From NCBI RefSeq assembly GCF_947492715.1, contig NZ_CANLNS010000001.1:744001-808000 (forward strand): a DNA stretch of 64,000 bases, in the 5' to 3' direction. Positions 46,007-53,523 of this stretch are shown in pieces. Every line of letters begins with the position of its first letter. Position 1 is the stretch's first letter. Both the position numbers and the translations under genes were made by a program. The DNA is from an uncultured Psychroserpens sp. (lineage in GTDB: Bacteria > Bacteroidota > Bacteroidia > Flavobacteriales > Flavobacteriaceae). The notes under the pieces were generated by a model. That model ran no database searches. It had not been told where the DNA came from and saw nothing but the letters and a program-made list of their open reading frames with translations.

Positions 46007-46195
46007 TTATTGTTCTTTATCTTGTGTTTTTTGTGGACCACACGCACAATGCGTTGCATTCATATGACAAGAGAAAATACAACAGGAACCTCCAGGTGCC
46101 TGACCTCCTTTAATGTTCGACAATTTCTCTTCTTGTAATTTGCTTATTACTTCTTTATTAAGCTGAAGTCCTTTATTAAGTCTTATTTTTTTCAT
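46007..46195 (-). CDS. Lanthipeptide precursor D
   Basis: 62 aa. Leader 'MKKIRLNKGLQLNKEVISK' continuing 'LQEEKLSNIKGG', then core 'QAPGGSCCIFSCHMNATHCA' ending 'CGPQKTQDKEQ'. Five Cys and several Ser/Thr make this the most Cys-rich core of the five; the extra 'ATHCAC' segment could form additional rings. It starts 35 bases after precursor C ends. Confidence 0.9.
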   Translation of the reverse strand: MKKIRLNKGLQLNKEVISKLQEEKLSNIKGGQAPGGSCCIFSCHMNATHCACGPQKTQDKEQ

Positions 46196-46230
46196 AATAC
46201 ATAAGGTTTAGTGTGTTATTATTTAAGGAG

Positions 46231-46401
46231 TTATACTTCTTCTTTTTCCTTTTCTTTTTTTGTTGCGGTATTACACGTGTGTAAAAAGCAAGATCCAGCA
46301 GCTCCCATACCTCCTTTAACGTTTGACAGTTGATGATCTTGAAGTCTAGTAACAACTTCTTTACTAAGACGAAGCGTTGTATTAAATTTTATTTTTTTCA
46401 T
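46231..46401 (-). CDS. Lanthipeptide precursor C
   Basis: 56 aa. Leader 'MKKIKFNTTLRLSKEVVTRL' then 'QDHQLSNVKGG'; core 'MGAAGSCFLHTCNTATKKEK' ending 'EKEEV'. It differs from A and B at many leader positions, keeps GG, and uses Thr at the second ring position. Too short for a 60-codon ORF cut-off. Confidence 0.88.
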   Translation of the reverse strand: MKKIKFNTTLRLSKEVVTRLQDHQLSNVKGGMGAAGSCFLHTCNTATKKEKEKEEV

Positions 46402-46439
46402 GATAATTTGGATTTATATGTTTTGAAATGAAAGAAGAT

Positions 46440-46467
46440 AAACAGCTAGTAATTATACTAGCTGTTT
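46440..46467 (-). terminator. Hairpin between precursors B and C, possible attenuator
   Basis: On the minus strand AAACAGCTAGT and ACTAGCTGTTT pair over 11 bp around ATAATT, followed by a T/C-rich stretch (ATCTTCTTTC). It begins 18 bases after the precursor B stop. It may be a partial terminator that makes A and B more abundant than the genes downstream, or an RNA-stabilising 3' end. Confidence 0.6.
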
Positions 46468-46485
46468 ACTTATTAATCTAAGAAA

Positions 46486-46650
46486 TTACAGCTCTTGAGG
46501 CGCATCTTTTTTCTTAGTGTTACATGAGAAGATTCCACATGATCCAGCGGCAGCCATACCACCTTTAACATTTGCTAATTGATCTTCTTGTAATTTACTT
46601 ACAACTTCTTTGTTTAGTTGTAACCCTTTGTTTAATTTGATTTTTTTCAT
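46486..46650 (-). CDS. Lanthipeptide precursor B
   Basis: 54 aa from ATG at 46650; an upstream in-frame ATG at 46689 would add an unrelated hydrophobic stretch that the siblings lack. Leader identical to A over all 31 residues (starts MKKIKLNKGLQLNKEVVSKL, ends ANVKGG); core 'MAAAGSCGIFSCNTKKKDAP' ending 'QEL'. Two Ser and two Cys sit in the motif S-C-G-I-F-S-C, allowing up to two thioether rings. Confidence 0.92.
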   Translation of the reverse strand: MKKIKLNKGLQLNKEVVSKLQEDQLANVKGGMAAAGSCGIFSCNTKKKDAPQEL

Positions 46651-46741
46651 AATAAATGATTTTAAAATTAATGAATGAATAAGATACAAGTAGCCTGGTT
46701 TTATCTATATACCAACTACTTATGGACATCTTTATAAGATG

Positions 46742-46912
46742 TTATGCTTGCTCTTGAGGCGTATCTTTTTTCTTTTTTGTGTTACATGAGAATAATCCAC
46801 ATGAATCGGCTGGTGCAAGACCACCTTTAACATTTGCTAATTGATCTTCTTGTAACTTACTTACAACCTCTTTGTTAAGTTGTAACCCTTTGTTTAATTT
46901 AATTTTTTTCAT
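46742..46912 (-). CDS. Lanthipeptide precursor A
   Basis: 56 aa, first of the array. Leader is that of B, residue for residue; core 'LAPADSCGLFSCNTKKKKDT' ending 'PQEQA'. The 33 or so bases before the start codon are also nearly the same as those before B, showing a recent duplication of the whole unit. Too short for a 60-codon ORF cut-off. Confidence 0.9.
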   Translation of the reverse strand: MKKIKLNKGLQLNKEVVSKLQEDQLANVKGGLAPADSCGLFSCNTKKKKDTPQEQA

Positions 46913-46983
46913 AATAAATGATTTTAAATTAATGAATGAATAAGCTATCTTTTTATGTCATAGAGCTTCTATTTGGACGTCTC

Positions 46984-46997
46984 AAACTTGCAAGTTT
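46984..46997 (-). promoter_or_regulatory. Palindrome upstream of precursor A, candidate operator and -7 region
   Basis: AAACTTGCAAGTTT is a perfect 14-bp palindrome 71 bases upstream of the precursor A start. On the minus strand it overlaps CAAGTTTG, one base off the TAnnTTTG box, so it could be a regulated internal promoter for the precursor genes. Confidence 0.45.
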
Positions 46998-47045
46998 AAT
47001 TTTCAATATGTTTTAGGTTTTATGGCTGTTAAGACCTACCCTTAT

Positions 47046-49448
47046 TTAGTTTCCTGTTCTTTCTTTTTCATCTTCGTTACCGAAATCTTTTCGATTCACT
47101 CTTATTTTTTTATTTCCGAAGCTGTATCGTAAAGACACTCTTAATCTTCGGGAATCATAATAGTTTTCATATGTTGTTCTTACACCATTACTAAATGCTG
47201 TAACCTCTGTAATTTGGCCTTTGAATAGATCACTTCCTGTTATGGTTAATTGTAAATCTCTTTTCAGAAAGAAAAATTTAAAAGAGACATCTACACTAGA
47301 GCTTGATGATGTTTTATAAATATCATAAACGCCAGCAAAATTGTACCAGGCATCAATACTTGATATAATGGTTCGGTTATCATTCAAAACAAAACTATTG
47401 CTAGTTGAGATGTATGTATTTACACCATTTCGTTTGTCATTTATAAAACTTAAAAGTGCCTCTGTATATCTGTAGTTAATATTAAGGGTATTCACACTTT
47501 CCCAGCCTTTCAATTTGTTGAATGTATACGACTCTGTAAGCCCAACAGTATAGCTATCATAATAGTTTTGAGGAACCACACTTCTTACTCCTGTTTGATT
47601 ATCTACGGAAAGTATTTGCCCAAAACCATCCTTTATTTGCGAAAAATACAGGCTACTCACCCAGTTTTGTTTATGGATATAGGTGAACTCTAAATTGTCT
47701 GAAAATGAAGGTTGCAAAAACGGATTTCCTTCTATAAGTAGATAGGGGTTTTGTGTAATACGAAACGGATTGAGATATTCAAAAGCTGGTCGTGATATAC
47801 GTTTATTATAGCTCAATGAAAATATATGATCTTCACTAGGCACATAGTTAATATAGGCACTAGGAAATAATTTTAAATAATCATTTTCATTGGTTTGATT
47901 TAGTTGTCGTGAAACGCCTTCGGTTGTTGTATTTTCAAATCTTAAACCAACTTTAGCACTCCATTTATCATTAAAACTTTTACTCGCTGACACATAAAGT
48001 GCTGTGTTGGTTTCCCTATATTCAAATTGATTGGTTTGGTTTATATCTAAAATTGGCGCACCCGAAGTTGTATCAAAAAAACTGACATCATTATTGGTGT
48101 TTATAAATGATAGTTTACCACCAAAATTAAGATCGATTTTTTCTAACGGATATTCAACATCTGCCTTAAATGAATAATTGTCTACATTTTGTCTTCCGTC
48201 ATTTTTGCCAGCATTAAAACTATTTGGTGTTTCTTGTCCGTTATCAAAAAAATTAGACGAGTTATATACCCTAGAACTATTATCTATAAAGGTGAAATAG
48301 TCTAGATTAATAGAGATGTTTTTTCCAATAGAATCTAACTGATAACTGGAATGAAAATTAAGGGAGTGTAAAGGACTTGATTGGGTAATTTTTGATTGAG
48401 AAACGACAATAGAATCTATAGCAGAAGTTGCCTTATTGATAATATTTGTTCTATCGTTTTTGTTTTCTATCCTTGTATCATCATATCCCAATTGGTATTG
48501 AAAACCAGATGATAATTTATCATTCCATTGGTAATCAAGCGCTATTCGGGCGCTTACGCTATTATCATAAAATACGCGTCGAGGGTTTTCACTATCCCAA
48601 AGTTGATCTTCAAATTCAAACTCATTGGTATCTGTAATTTGCTTCGAACCTTTGTCATAAGATCCATTGACATAAAGCGAAGTTTTGTTTTTTCTGTACC
48701 TAAAACTCCCAGCTATATTACCATCTGGATAAGTATATTGGGTATAAGTCCCTCTAACACTAGACCTCCAACTATTTCTAACACCTTTCTTATATATTAT
48801 ATTAATTAATCCGCTATTTCCTTCGGCTTCATATTTTGCAGGAGGGTTAGTAATGATTTCAATTTTCTTAATCTCTTCGGAAGGTATCGACTTCAAGTAA
48901 TTTGTTAAATCATCTCCAGATAAGTTGATAAAATTCCCATCAACCAAAACTCTCATATTGCTTTTCCCAAGCATAATGATTTCATCATTTTTGAGCCTAA
49001 GATAAGGTGCAACCTTCAAAATATCCGTCACATCTCCACCTGATGCAGAAATGGAGTTTTCAACATTAAAAACCAGTCTGTCAACTTTCTTTTCAATTAG
49101 ATTTTTTCGGGAAGAAATAACCACTTCATCCAACTCATTTCTACTTGGATATAATGTAATTACACCTAAATCTAGACTTTCTGCTAAAGTTATATTTTTG
49201 GTATTTGTTTCATAGCCAATGTAACTTATACTAAGTTTATAGTCACCCGAAATGGCTTGTATTTTAAATCGTCCGTTTTCATCGGTAACAGTTCCAGAAA
49301 TAGCTTCACCATTAGCCTTAGATAAAACAACATTTGCATAAGCAATAGCAACTTGTGAAGAGTCGTTTACAACGCCCTTAATTTCTGCTTGAGAATGTGC
49401 CAAATTGGTTACTAAAAAAAACATAAAAACTAATGGAAATACTTTCAT
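47046..49448 (-). CDS. TonB receptor-like outer-membrane protein of the lanthipeptide operon
   Basis: 800 aa. Signal peptide (1-19), CarboxypepD_reg-like domain (about 22-105, 'AEIKGVVNDSSQVAIAYANV', 'RNELDEVVISSRKNLIEKKVDRLVFNVENS'), plug domain ('SMRVLVDGNFINLSGDDLTNYLKSIPSEEIKKIEIITNPPAKYEAEG'-type text) and an OMP_b-brl_3-like barrel ending 'RRLRVSLRYSFGNKK'. Same strand and 133 bases upstream of precursor A. Likely handles the peptide, or a signal for it, at the outer membrane; uptake versus release cannot be told. Confidence 0.85.
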   Translation of the reverse strand: MKVFPLVFMFFLVTNLAHSQAEIKGVVNDSSQVAIAYANVVLSKANGEAISGTVTDENGRFKIQAISGDYKLSISYIGYETNTKNITLAESLDLGVITLYPSRNELDEVVISSRKNLIEKKVDRLVFNVENSISASGGDVTDILKVAPYLRLKNDEIIMLGKSNMRVLVDGNFINLSGDDLTNYLKSIPSEEIKKIEIITNPPAKYEAEGNSGLINIIYKKGVRNSWRSSVRGTYTQYTYPDGNIAGSFRYRKNKTSLYVNGSYDKGSKQITDTNEFEFEDQLWDSENPRRVFYDNSVSARIALDYQWNDKLSSGFQYQLGYDDTRIENKNDRTNIINKATSAIDSIVVSQSKITQSSPLHSLNFHSSYQLDSIGKNISINLDYFTFIDNSSRVYNSSNFFDNGQETPNSFNAGKNDGRQNVDNYSFKADVEYPLEKIDLNFGGKLSFINTNNDVSFFDTTSGAPILDINQTNQFEYRETNTALYVSASKSFNDKWSAKVGLRFENTTTEGVSRQLNQTNENDYLKLFPSAYINYVPSEDHIFSLSYNKRISRPAFEYLNPFRITQNPYLLIEGNPFLQPSFSDNLEFTYIHKQNWVSSLYFSQIKDGFGQILSVDNQTGVRSVVPQNYYDSYTVGLTESYTFNKLKGWESVNTLNINYRYTEALLSFINDKRNGVNTYISTSNSFVLNDNRTIISSIDAWYNFAGVYDIYKTSSSSSVDVSFKFFFLKRDLQLTITGSDLFKGQITEVTAFSNGVRTTYENYYDSRRLRVSLRYSFGNKKIRVNRKDFGNEDEKERTGN

Positions 49449-49475
49449 ACGTAGGTTTTATCAAACTTATACGTA
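49447..49475 (-). promoter_or_regulatory. Promoter region of the TonB-like gene with two ATACGTA repeats
   Basis: On the minus strand TAAGTTTG (49462-49469) is an exact TAnnTTTG. ATACGTA occurs at 49447-49453 and 49469-49475, 22 bases apart, two helical turns, flanking the box. The first copy overlaps the start codon. A candidate site for the adjacent response regulator. Confidence 0.4.
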
Positions 49476-49504
49476 AATTCTATTTTCTTTCCATTTTTAA
49501 TCAT

Positions 49505-49535
49505 AAAAAAAGTAAGGACTATCCTTACTTTTTAA
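49505..49535 (-). terminator. Terminator of the two-component unit
   Basis: AAAAAGTAAGG and CCTTACTTTTT pair with a short loop, T-run on the minus-strand side. It follows the response-regulator stop (49558), so the regulator pair is a unit separate from the lanthipeptide operon that begins with the TonB-like gene. Confidence 0.8.
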
Positions 49536-49557
49536 ATTCTTAATATTTCATTATCAG

Positions 49558-50241
49558 TTATATAAACCCTTTATCTTTAGCCACCAATAGTAGTTCTCTA
49601 TCGTCTACACTCTTGATATTAAAAAGGTGTTTAAGGTGTCGCTTTCTTTTTTCGATTCCAGCTATGGATAAAGGCAAGATATTTGGTAAATCTTTCATTC
49701 TTGTTCCAATAGATAATTCGTATAAAATTTTTCTATCAATATTATCTAATAAGAAATCATTGGCTACTTGTTTTCGAAGAAGTCTGATAACCGTTTTACT
49801 ATAATAAGGTGGATCGTTTATTATAGTATCAATAGTTTCTACTAGTTCTTTTGGAGTAATATCATTTTTAATTAAAAAACCATCTGGATTTAAACTCTTA
49901 AAAATACTATGAACCCTATAATTGTCATTAAAGGTTGTTGAAACAATTATTTTAGTATTAGGTAACAGTTTATTGATTCGTAATCCTAAATCTTCCCCTG
50001 ATATAATTTTTCCGTCTTTAGAAGGTGGCAGTTTTATATCCAGAAAAACAATATCAAGAACTTTCTTTTTCGTAAAAATATCATTTATAACTTCCATTGA
50101 AGTATCACAGTCCTGTACGCAACGTATAGAAAAGCTAACCTCATCATGAGCTTTGCTATAATAATTGAATGCGGTTTTATAAGCTTCGGTAATAAGTGGA
50201 TGATCATCTATAATAAGAACTGAATATTTTCTATTTTCCAT
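49558..50241 (-). CDS. LuxR/NarL-type response regulator
   Basis: 227 aa. Receiver with Asp12/Asp13 ('LIIDDHP'), phospho-Asp68 ('IVFLDIKLPP') and the conserved Lys ('GFLIKND'). The C-terminal HTH ('DRKILYELSIGTRMKDLPNILPLSIAGIEKRKRHLKHLF') is LuxR-like but unusual in wording. It is 12 bases downstream of the histidine kinase and ends before a terminator; it is a likely controller of the lanthipeptide operon. Confidence 0.85.
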   Translation of the reverse strand: MENRKYSVLIIDDHPLITEAYKTAFNYYSKAHDEVSFSIRCVQDCDTSMEVINDIFTKKKVLDIVFLDIKLPPSKDGKIISGEDLGLRINKLLPNTKIIVSTTFNDNYRVHSIFKSLNPDGFLIKNDITPKELVETIDTIINDPPYYSKTVIRLLRKQVANDFLLDNIDRKILYELSIGTRMKDLPNILPLSIAGIEKRKRHLKHLFNIKSVDDRELLLVAKDKGFI

Positions 50242-50253
50242 AGCGGTATATAT

Positions 50254-52329
50254 TTATATAGGTATTTGGGTTTCGATTAAAGTGCCTTGATCTGGAATGG
50301 AATTAATACGGAAATTACCACTTAATTTCTCTGTTCTTGTTCTCATGTTTTTTATGCCAATTCCCTTTTTCTTTCGATTTACATTAAAACCTTTCCCATC
50401 ATCCTTAATAATCATAACTAAGTCGGTATCATGTATTGAAAAGTCTACAGTAATAAATTTTGCCTGAGCATATTTAGTAATATTCTGTAAGGCCTCCTGA
50501 ATAATTCTATACAAGTTAACCTTTATAATTTCACTCATTTTTTGCCAGTCTATTTCTGAATCGAAGGAAAGCTCAAACTTAAAATCTCCAATTTTAGATT
50601 TACTTTCTAATAATTGATAAATAATACTTCTAAAATTTACTTGCGAACTATCAAAATTTGTATTTAGTTTATGAGACACCTCTCGTATCTCCTTTTCTAT
50701 TGTTTGCAATTCTTCAAGAAATTTATTGTGTTGGTTTTTAGTATCGTCATTCCCTTTGATATCCAAAAAGCCAAGCCCCACTCTTGTTCCAAATAATTTT
50801 CCTAATATCCCATCATGTAGTTCTTCCGAAATTCTATTGCGTTCTTTTACTTTTTCTCTTTCTAATTTTTCTTGTTGTTTTAAAGTAATAAGATAGACCT
50901 GCTCATTGGCTTTTTGTTGTTCATTTTCTAACACTAATGTTTTATTTACAAGTTTTTGACGATTCATATAATAAGACAATAACGATATGGCAAACACACC
51001 TAAACTAATGATTATAATCCAAATCTTTTGCTGAGATAAACGTTTGTTCTCTTCAATATACTCATCTGTTTCATAAGCAATTCTTGTAAATTTATTCTGA
51101 ATTCTTCGTTCTACTGTTTGAAGGCTATCACTAAACTGAATATGCTTTTCCAAATAACTCTGGGCAGATGTCTTGTCTAATTTTGACAACAACAATAAAG
51201 ATTCTAGATAGTCTCTACCATTTTTATTTATTCGCGCAAGTGTATTAGCTTCTTTAGCATGACTAATAGCCAGACTAGTGTCTTGAGCAAAAGCATAATA
51301 TTTCGAAAGATGGATTTTGCAAATAATAATTCCGGCTTTGTAGTTTAAACTATCTCTAATTCTTAAAGATTCTTTCAAATAACGATGCACGCTAATTGTA
51401 TCATTCATCAAAAATTTACAATAAGCCTTATTATCGATAACCCGAGCGTAATGATTTATACTTTTGAGCTTTAAACTATCCCGTTTTAAAATATCGTCAA
51501 AATAACTTATTGCCTTTGTATAGTTCCCTTTCTTCAAATGAGTAACGCCAATATTATTTAAACTTGCCAAGTATAACTCTTCGCTTTTTTCTATTTCCTT
51601 GAGATATTCAAGAGATTTATCATAATAAAATAAAGCCCTGTCGTACTCTTGAATATCATTTTGCAATTGTGCTAAATAATTATAACACGAAAACAAAGAT
51701 TTAGTATTATCCCTTCTTTTAACCTCATCTAAAGTTTTGTCATCATCAATTTTTTTAAACTTATCTATAGCTTTAAAAGTTAAAACCTCGCTTCCCGAAT
51801 AATCTTTAAAGCGTCCTTTTATGAAGGCCATGCCATATTGCATTTTTGCAGCCTCATAGAGGCTTCCACTTTTATCGAAACAAGTATTGGCCAAATTGAA
51901 ATAGTAATACGCGCTATCATAAACCTCAACTTTATTATAGTAGCTCGCATAATTCCAAAACAAATCTCCTAAGGCCAAAGAGTCTTCAATTCTTTGCGCT
52001 ATATCTATAGCTTCGGAATTTTGTCTTTTGAATAATAAAGTGTCTCCAAGTTTAAAGTTTCTATAAGCAATATGACTTAGTTTCCTAACGTGCGCAGTAT
52101 CTATCTTTGCAGATTTAATTTTCTGGTAAGACATTACCAAAAATTGCTTCCTTACATTGACATCGTAAGTATCATTTTTTGACGCCTCAATCCAAAAATC
52201 AATACTATCGTTTAAGGTTTGTGGTTCCTCGTTTTCAAAACTTAAATCTTTTTGATTACAAGACTGCAACAAGACAGTACTAAAAATAAGTAGTACATAA
52301 AATAATCTGTATATCTTACTAATATTCAA
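50254..52329 (-). CDS. TPR-sensor histidine kinase (HisKA_3 type)
   Basis: 691 aa. Lipobox-like 'VLLQSCNQ' (Cys24) at the N-terminus, then about 380 residues of TPR helices ('ASLNNIGVTHLKKGNYTKAISYFDDIL'), one membrane span near 447-465 ('KIWIIIISLGVFAISLLSYYMN'), a coiled coil, the H-box 'RISEELHDGILGKLFG' with His505, and an ATPase with 'IIQEALQNITKYA' and 'IIKDDGKGF'. Partner of the response regulator; the N-terminal TPR part should sense in the periplasm. Confidence 0.9.
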   Translation of the reverse strand: MNISKIYRLFYVLLIFSTVLLQSCNQKDLSFENEEPQTLNDSIDFWIEASKNDTYDVNVRKQFLVMSYQKIKSAKIDTAHVRKLSHIAYRNFKLGDTLLFKRQNSEAIDIAQRIEDSLALGDLFWNYASYYNKVEVYDSAYYYFNLANTCFDKSGSLYEAAKMQYGMAFIKGRFKDYSGSEVLTFKAIDKFKKIDDDKTLDEVKRRDNTKSLFSCYNYLAQLQNDIQEYDRALFYYDKSLEYLKEIEKSEELYLASLNNIGVTHLKKGNYTKAISYFDDILKRDSLKLKSINHYARVIDNKAYCKFLMNDTISVHRYLKESLRIRDSLNYKAGIIICKIHLSKYYAFAQDTSLAISHAKEANTLARINKNGRDYLESLLLLSKLDKTSAQSYLEKHIQFSDSLQTVERRIQNKFTRIAYETDEYIEENKRLSQQKIWIIIISLGVFAISLLSYYMNRQKLVNKTLVLENEQQKANEQVYLITLKQQEKLEREKVKERNRISEELHDGILGKLFGTRVGLGFLDIKGNDDTKNQHNKFLEELQTIEKEIREVSHKLNTNFDSSQVNFRSIIYQLLESKSKIGDFKFELSFDSEIDWQKMSEIIKVNLYRIIQEALQNITKYAQAKFITVDFSIHDTDLVMIIKDDGKGFNVNRKKKGIGIKNMRTRTEKLSGNFRINSIPDQGTLIETQIPI

Positions 52330-52354
52330 GAGATTTGAGTTTCAAACAAAGCTA

Positions 52355-52415
52355 TAAAAAAAGCCTTTAATTCACATTAGTTTTTCTTTGAATAAACCAT
52401 AATGAATCAAAGGCT
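52355..52415 (-). terminator. Terminator after the 53-aa lipoprotein gene
   Basis: On the minus strand AGCCTTTGATTCATTA and TAATGTGAATTAAAGGCT pair imperfectly and are followed by TTTTTTT, just downstream of the stop at 52434. Confidence 0.75.
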
Positions 52416-52433
52416 CTTATGTGTGGGTTAGTT

Positions 52434-52595
52434 TTATTCTTTACTACCATCATCAGGATTGGCATCTTCTCCTCCAGTTGCTTGAACGTTTTCTAGTGTT
52501 GGTTGATCCTGCTCATCCTCAAAATCCAAGTCAGTACAAGAAAAAGTAAATGTTGATGCTACGAGTAATAAAAATAATAATCTAAAAGTTTTCAT
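52434..52595 (-). CDS. 53-aa lipoprotein
   Basis: Start at ATG 52595, giving a compact signal 'MKTFRLLFLLLVASTFTFSC' with the lipid Cys20; an upstream ATG at 52640 adds a poor N-terminus. The Cys is followed by 'TDLDFEDEQDQP', acidic in a way that resembles the Bacteroidota surface-lipoprotein export signal. The remaining 20 residues are disordered (acidic, Gly-rich). It sits between the kinase and the LytTR gene; role unknown, perhaps a sensing or self-protection lipopeptide of the system. Confidence 0.65.
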   Translation of the reverse strand: MKTFRLLFLLLVASTFTFSCTDLDFEDEQDQPTLENVQATGGEDANPDDGSKE

Positions 52596-52639
52596 AATTA
52601 AAAGTTTAATAATCGTTTTCAAGAACTTAACGCTTGTCA

Positions 52640-52651
52640 TTTTCGCGAAAA
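52640..52651 (-). promoter_or_regulatory. 12-bp palindrome upstream of the lipoprotein gene
   Basis: TTTTCGCGAAAA is a perfect palindrome 45 bases before the 53-aa lipoprotein start. Candidate regulator site; nothing else supports it. Confidence 0.3.
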
Positions 52652-52800
52652 CAGATTCTAATTGTTAGTGTTAATGATTTGAAAATCAGTGATTTTACAT
52701 AGCTAAATTATGAACTCTATAAAGGTTCTACTACAAAAACATTATTGTTTTAGTCATTATTAGTCGTCTGCGAGTGAAATGCTACTTTTAGATAGGGAAG

Positions 52801-53523
52801 TTAGTTTAAAGTAATGAGCGTGTTTTTTGATAGGCTCCTATTAATTAAATCAACGTTCTCAATAAACGTTTTTGTAAATGGTATTTTGTGTTCTCTATTA
52901 ATAAAGCAAATAGATTTACCATAATGAATTCTAGAAATACAATTCTTATTAATAATATAGCTTTTGTGAATTCTTAAAAACGTTTTAGGCAATAGGTTTT
53001 CAAAAACTTTTAGTGTTTTGTAAGCACCTACAACTCTACCATCAGTCATGTAAAAATCTGTAGTGTTATTATCTGCTTTTAAATACAAGATATCCTCAAT
53101 GTTTAGATATTGATAGTCCTTATAGGATTTAAGACATATCGTTTCATTTAGCTTTATTGGACATTTCTTTTGAAATTTCAAAAGGCTTTTTCTAATTAAA
53201 TGTTCCTTCAAAGGCTTTAATAAAAAATCTGAAAAGTCATACTTATAAGCATCAGCAGCTTTATCTTTTGATCTAGATACCGCAATAAAAGAAGGTTGAT
53301 CTGACATACACTGATTAATTTCGAGCAAGAATTCTGAAATATTAATGTGTGGAGAATCGATATTGTAAAATATTATCTGAGGTTTTTCTTTTAAGACCAA
53401 GTTTAAAGCCATTTCATAATCTTCTTCAACAACATTAAATGCAATATCCTGAAAATCATCAACAACCGTTTGAATGACTTCCAAGGTCGTTATATCGTTA
53501 TCAATTATTAAGCAATGTATCAC
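52801..53523 (-). CDS. LytTR-family regulator with degenerate receiver domain
   Basis: 240 aa. The N-terminal receiver keeps the fold ('LIIDNDITTLEVIQTVVDDF', Lys in 'FLLKPLK') but the phospho-acceptor is Asn54 ('IIFYNIDSP' where typical proteins have FLDI), so phosphorylation there is not expected. The C-terminal LytTR DNA-binding domain is intact ('ILYLKADNNTTDFYMTDGRVVGAYKTLKVFENLLP', 'FLRIHKSYIINKNCISRI'). Read as phosphorylation-independent or signalled by protein or ligand contact. Confidence 0.88.
   Translation of the reverse strand: MIHCLIIDNDITTLEVIQTVVDDFQDIAFNVVEEDYEMALNLVLKEKPQIIFYNIDSPHINISEFLLEINQCMSDQPSFIAVSRSKDKAADAYKYDFSDFLLKPLKEHLIRKSLLKFQKKCPIKLNETICLKSYKDYQYLNIEDILYLKADNNTTDFYMTDGRVVGAYKTLKVFENLLPKTFLRIHKSYIINKNCISRIHYGKSICFINREHKIPFTKTFIENVDLINRSLSKNTLITLN

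Noticed and set aside
46651-46689. 13-residue N-terminal extension of precursor B
   Set aside because: The other precursors start at the MKKI position and B has the same leader and UTR as A there, so the upstream ATG is not the start.
35868-49448. Possibility of a thiopeptide or linear azole-containing peptide cluster instead of lanthipeptide
   Set aside because: No cyclodehydratase (YcaO) and no pyridine synthase; intact LanC and Cys-containing cores point to lanthionine formation.
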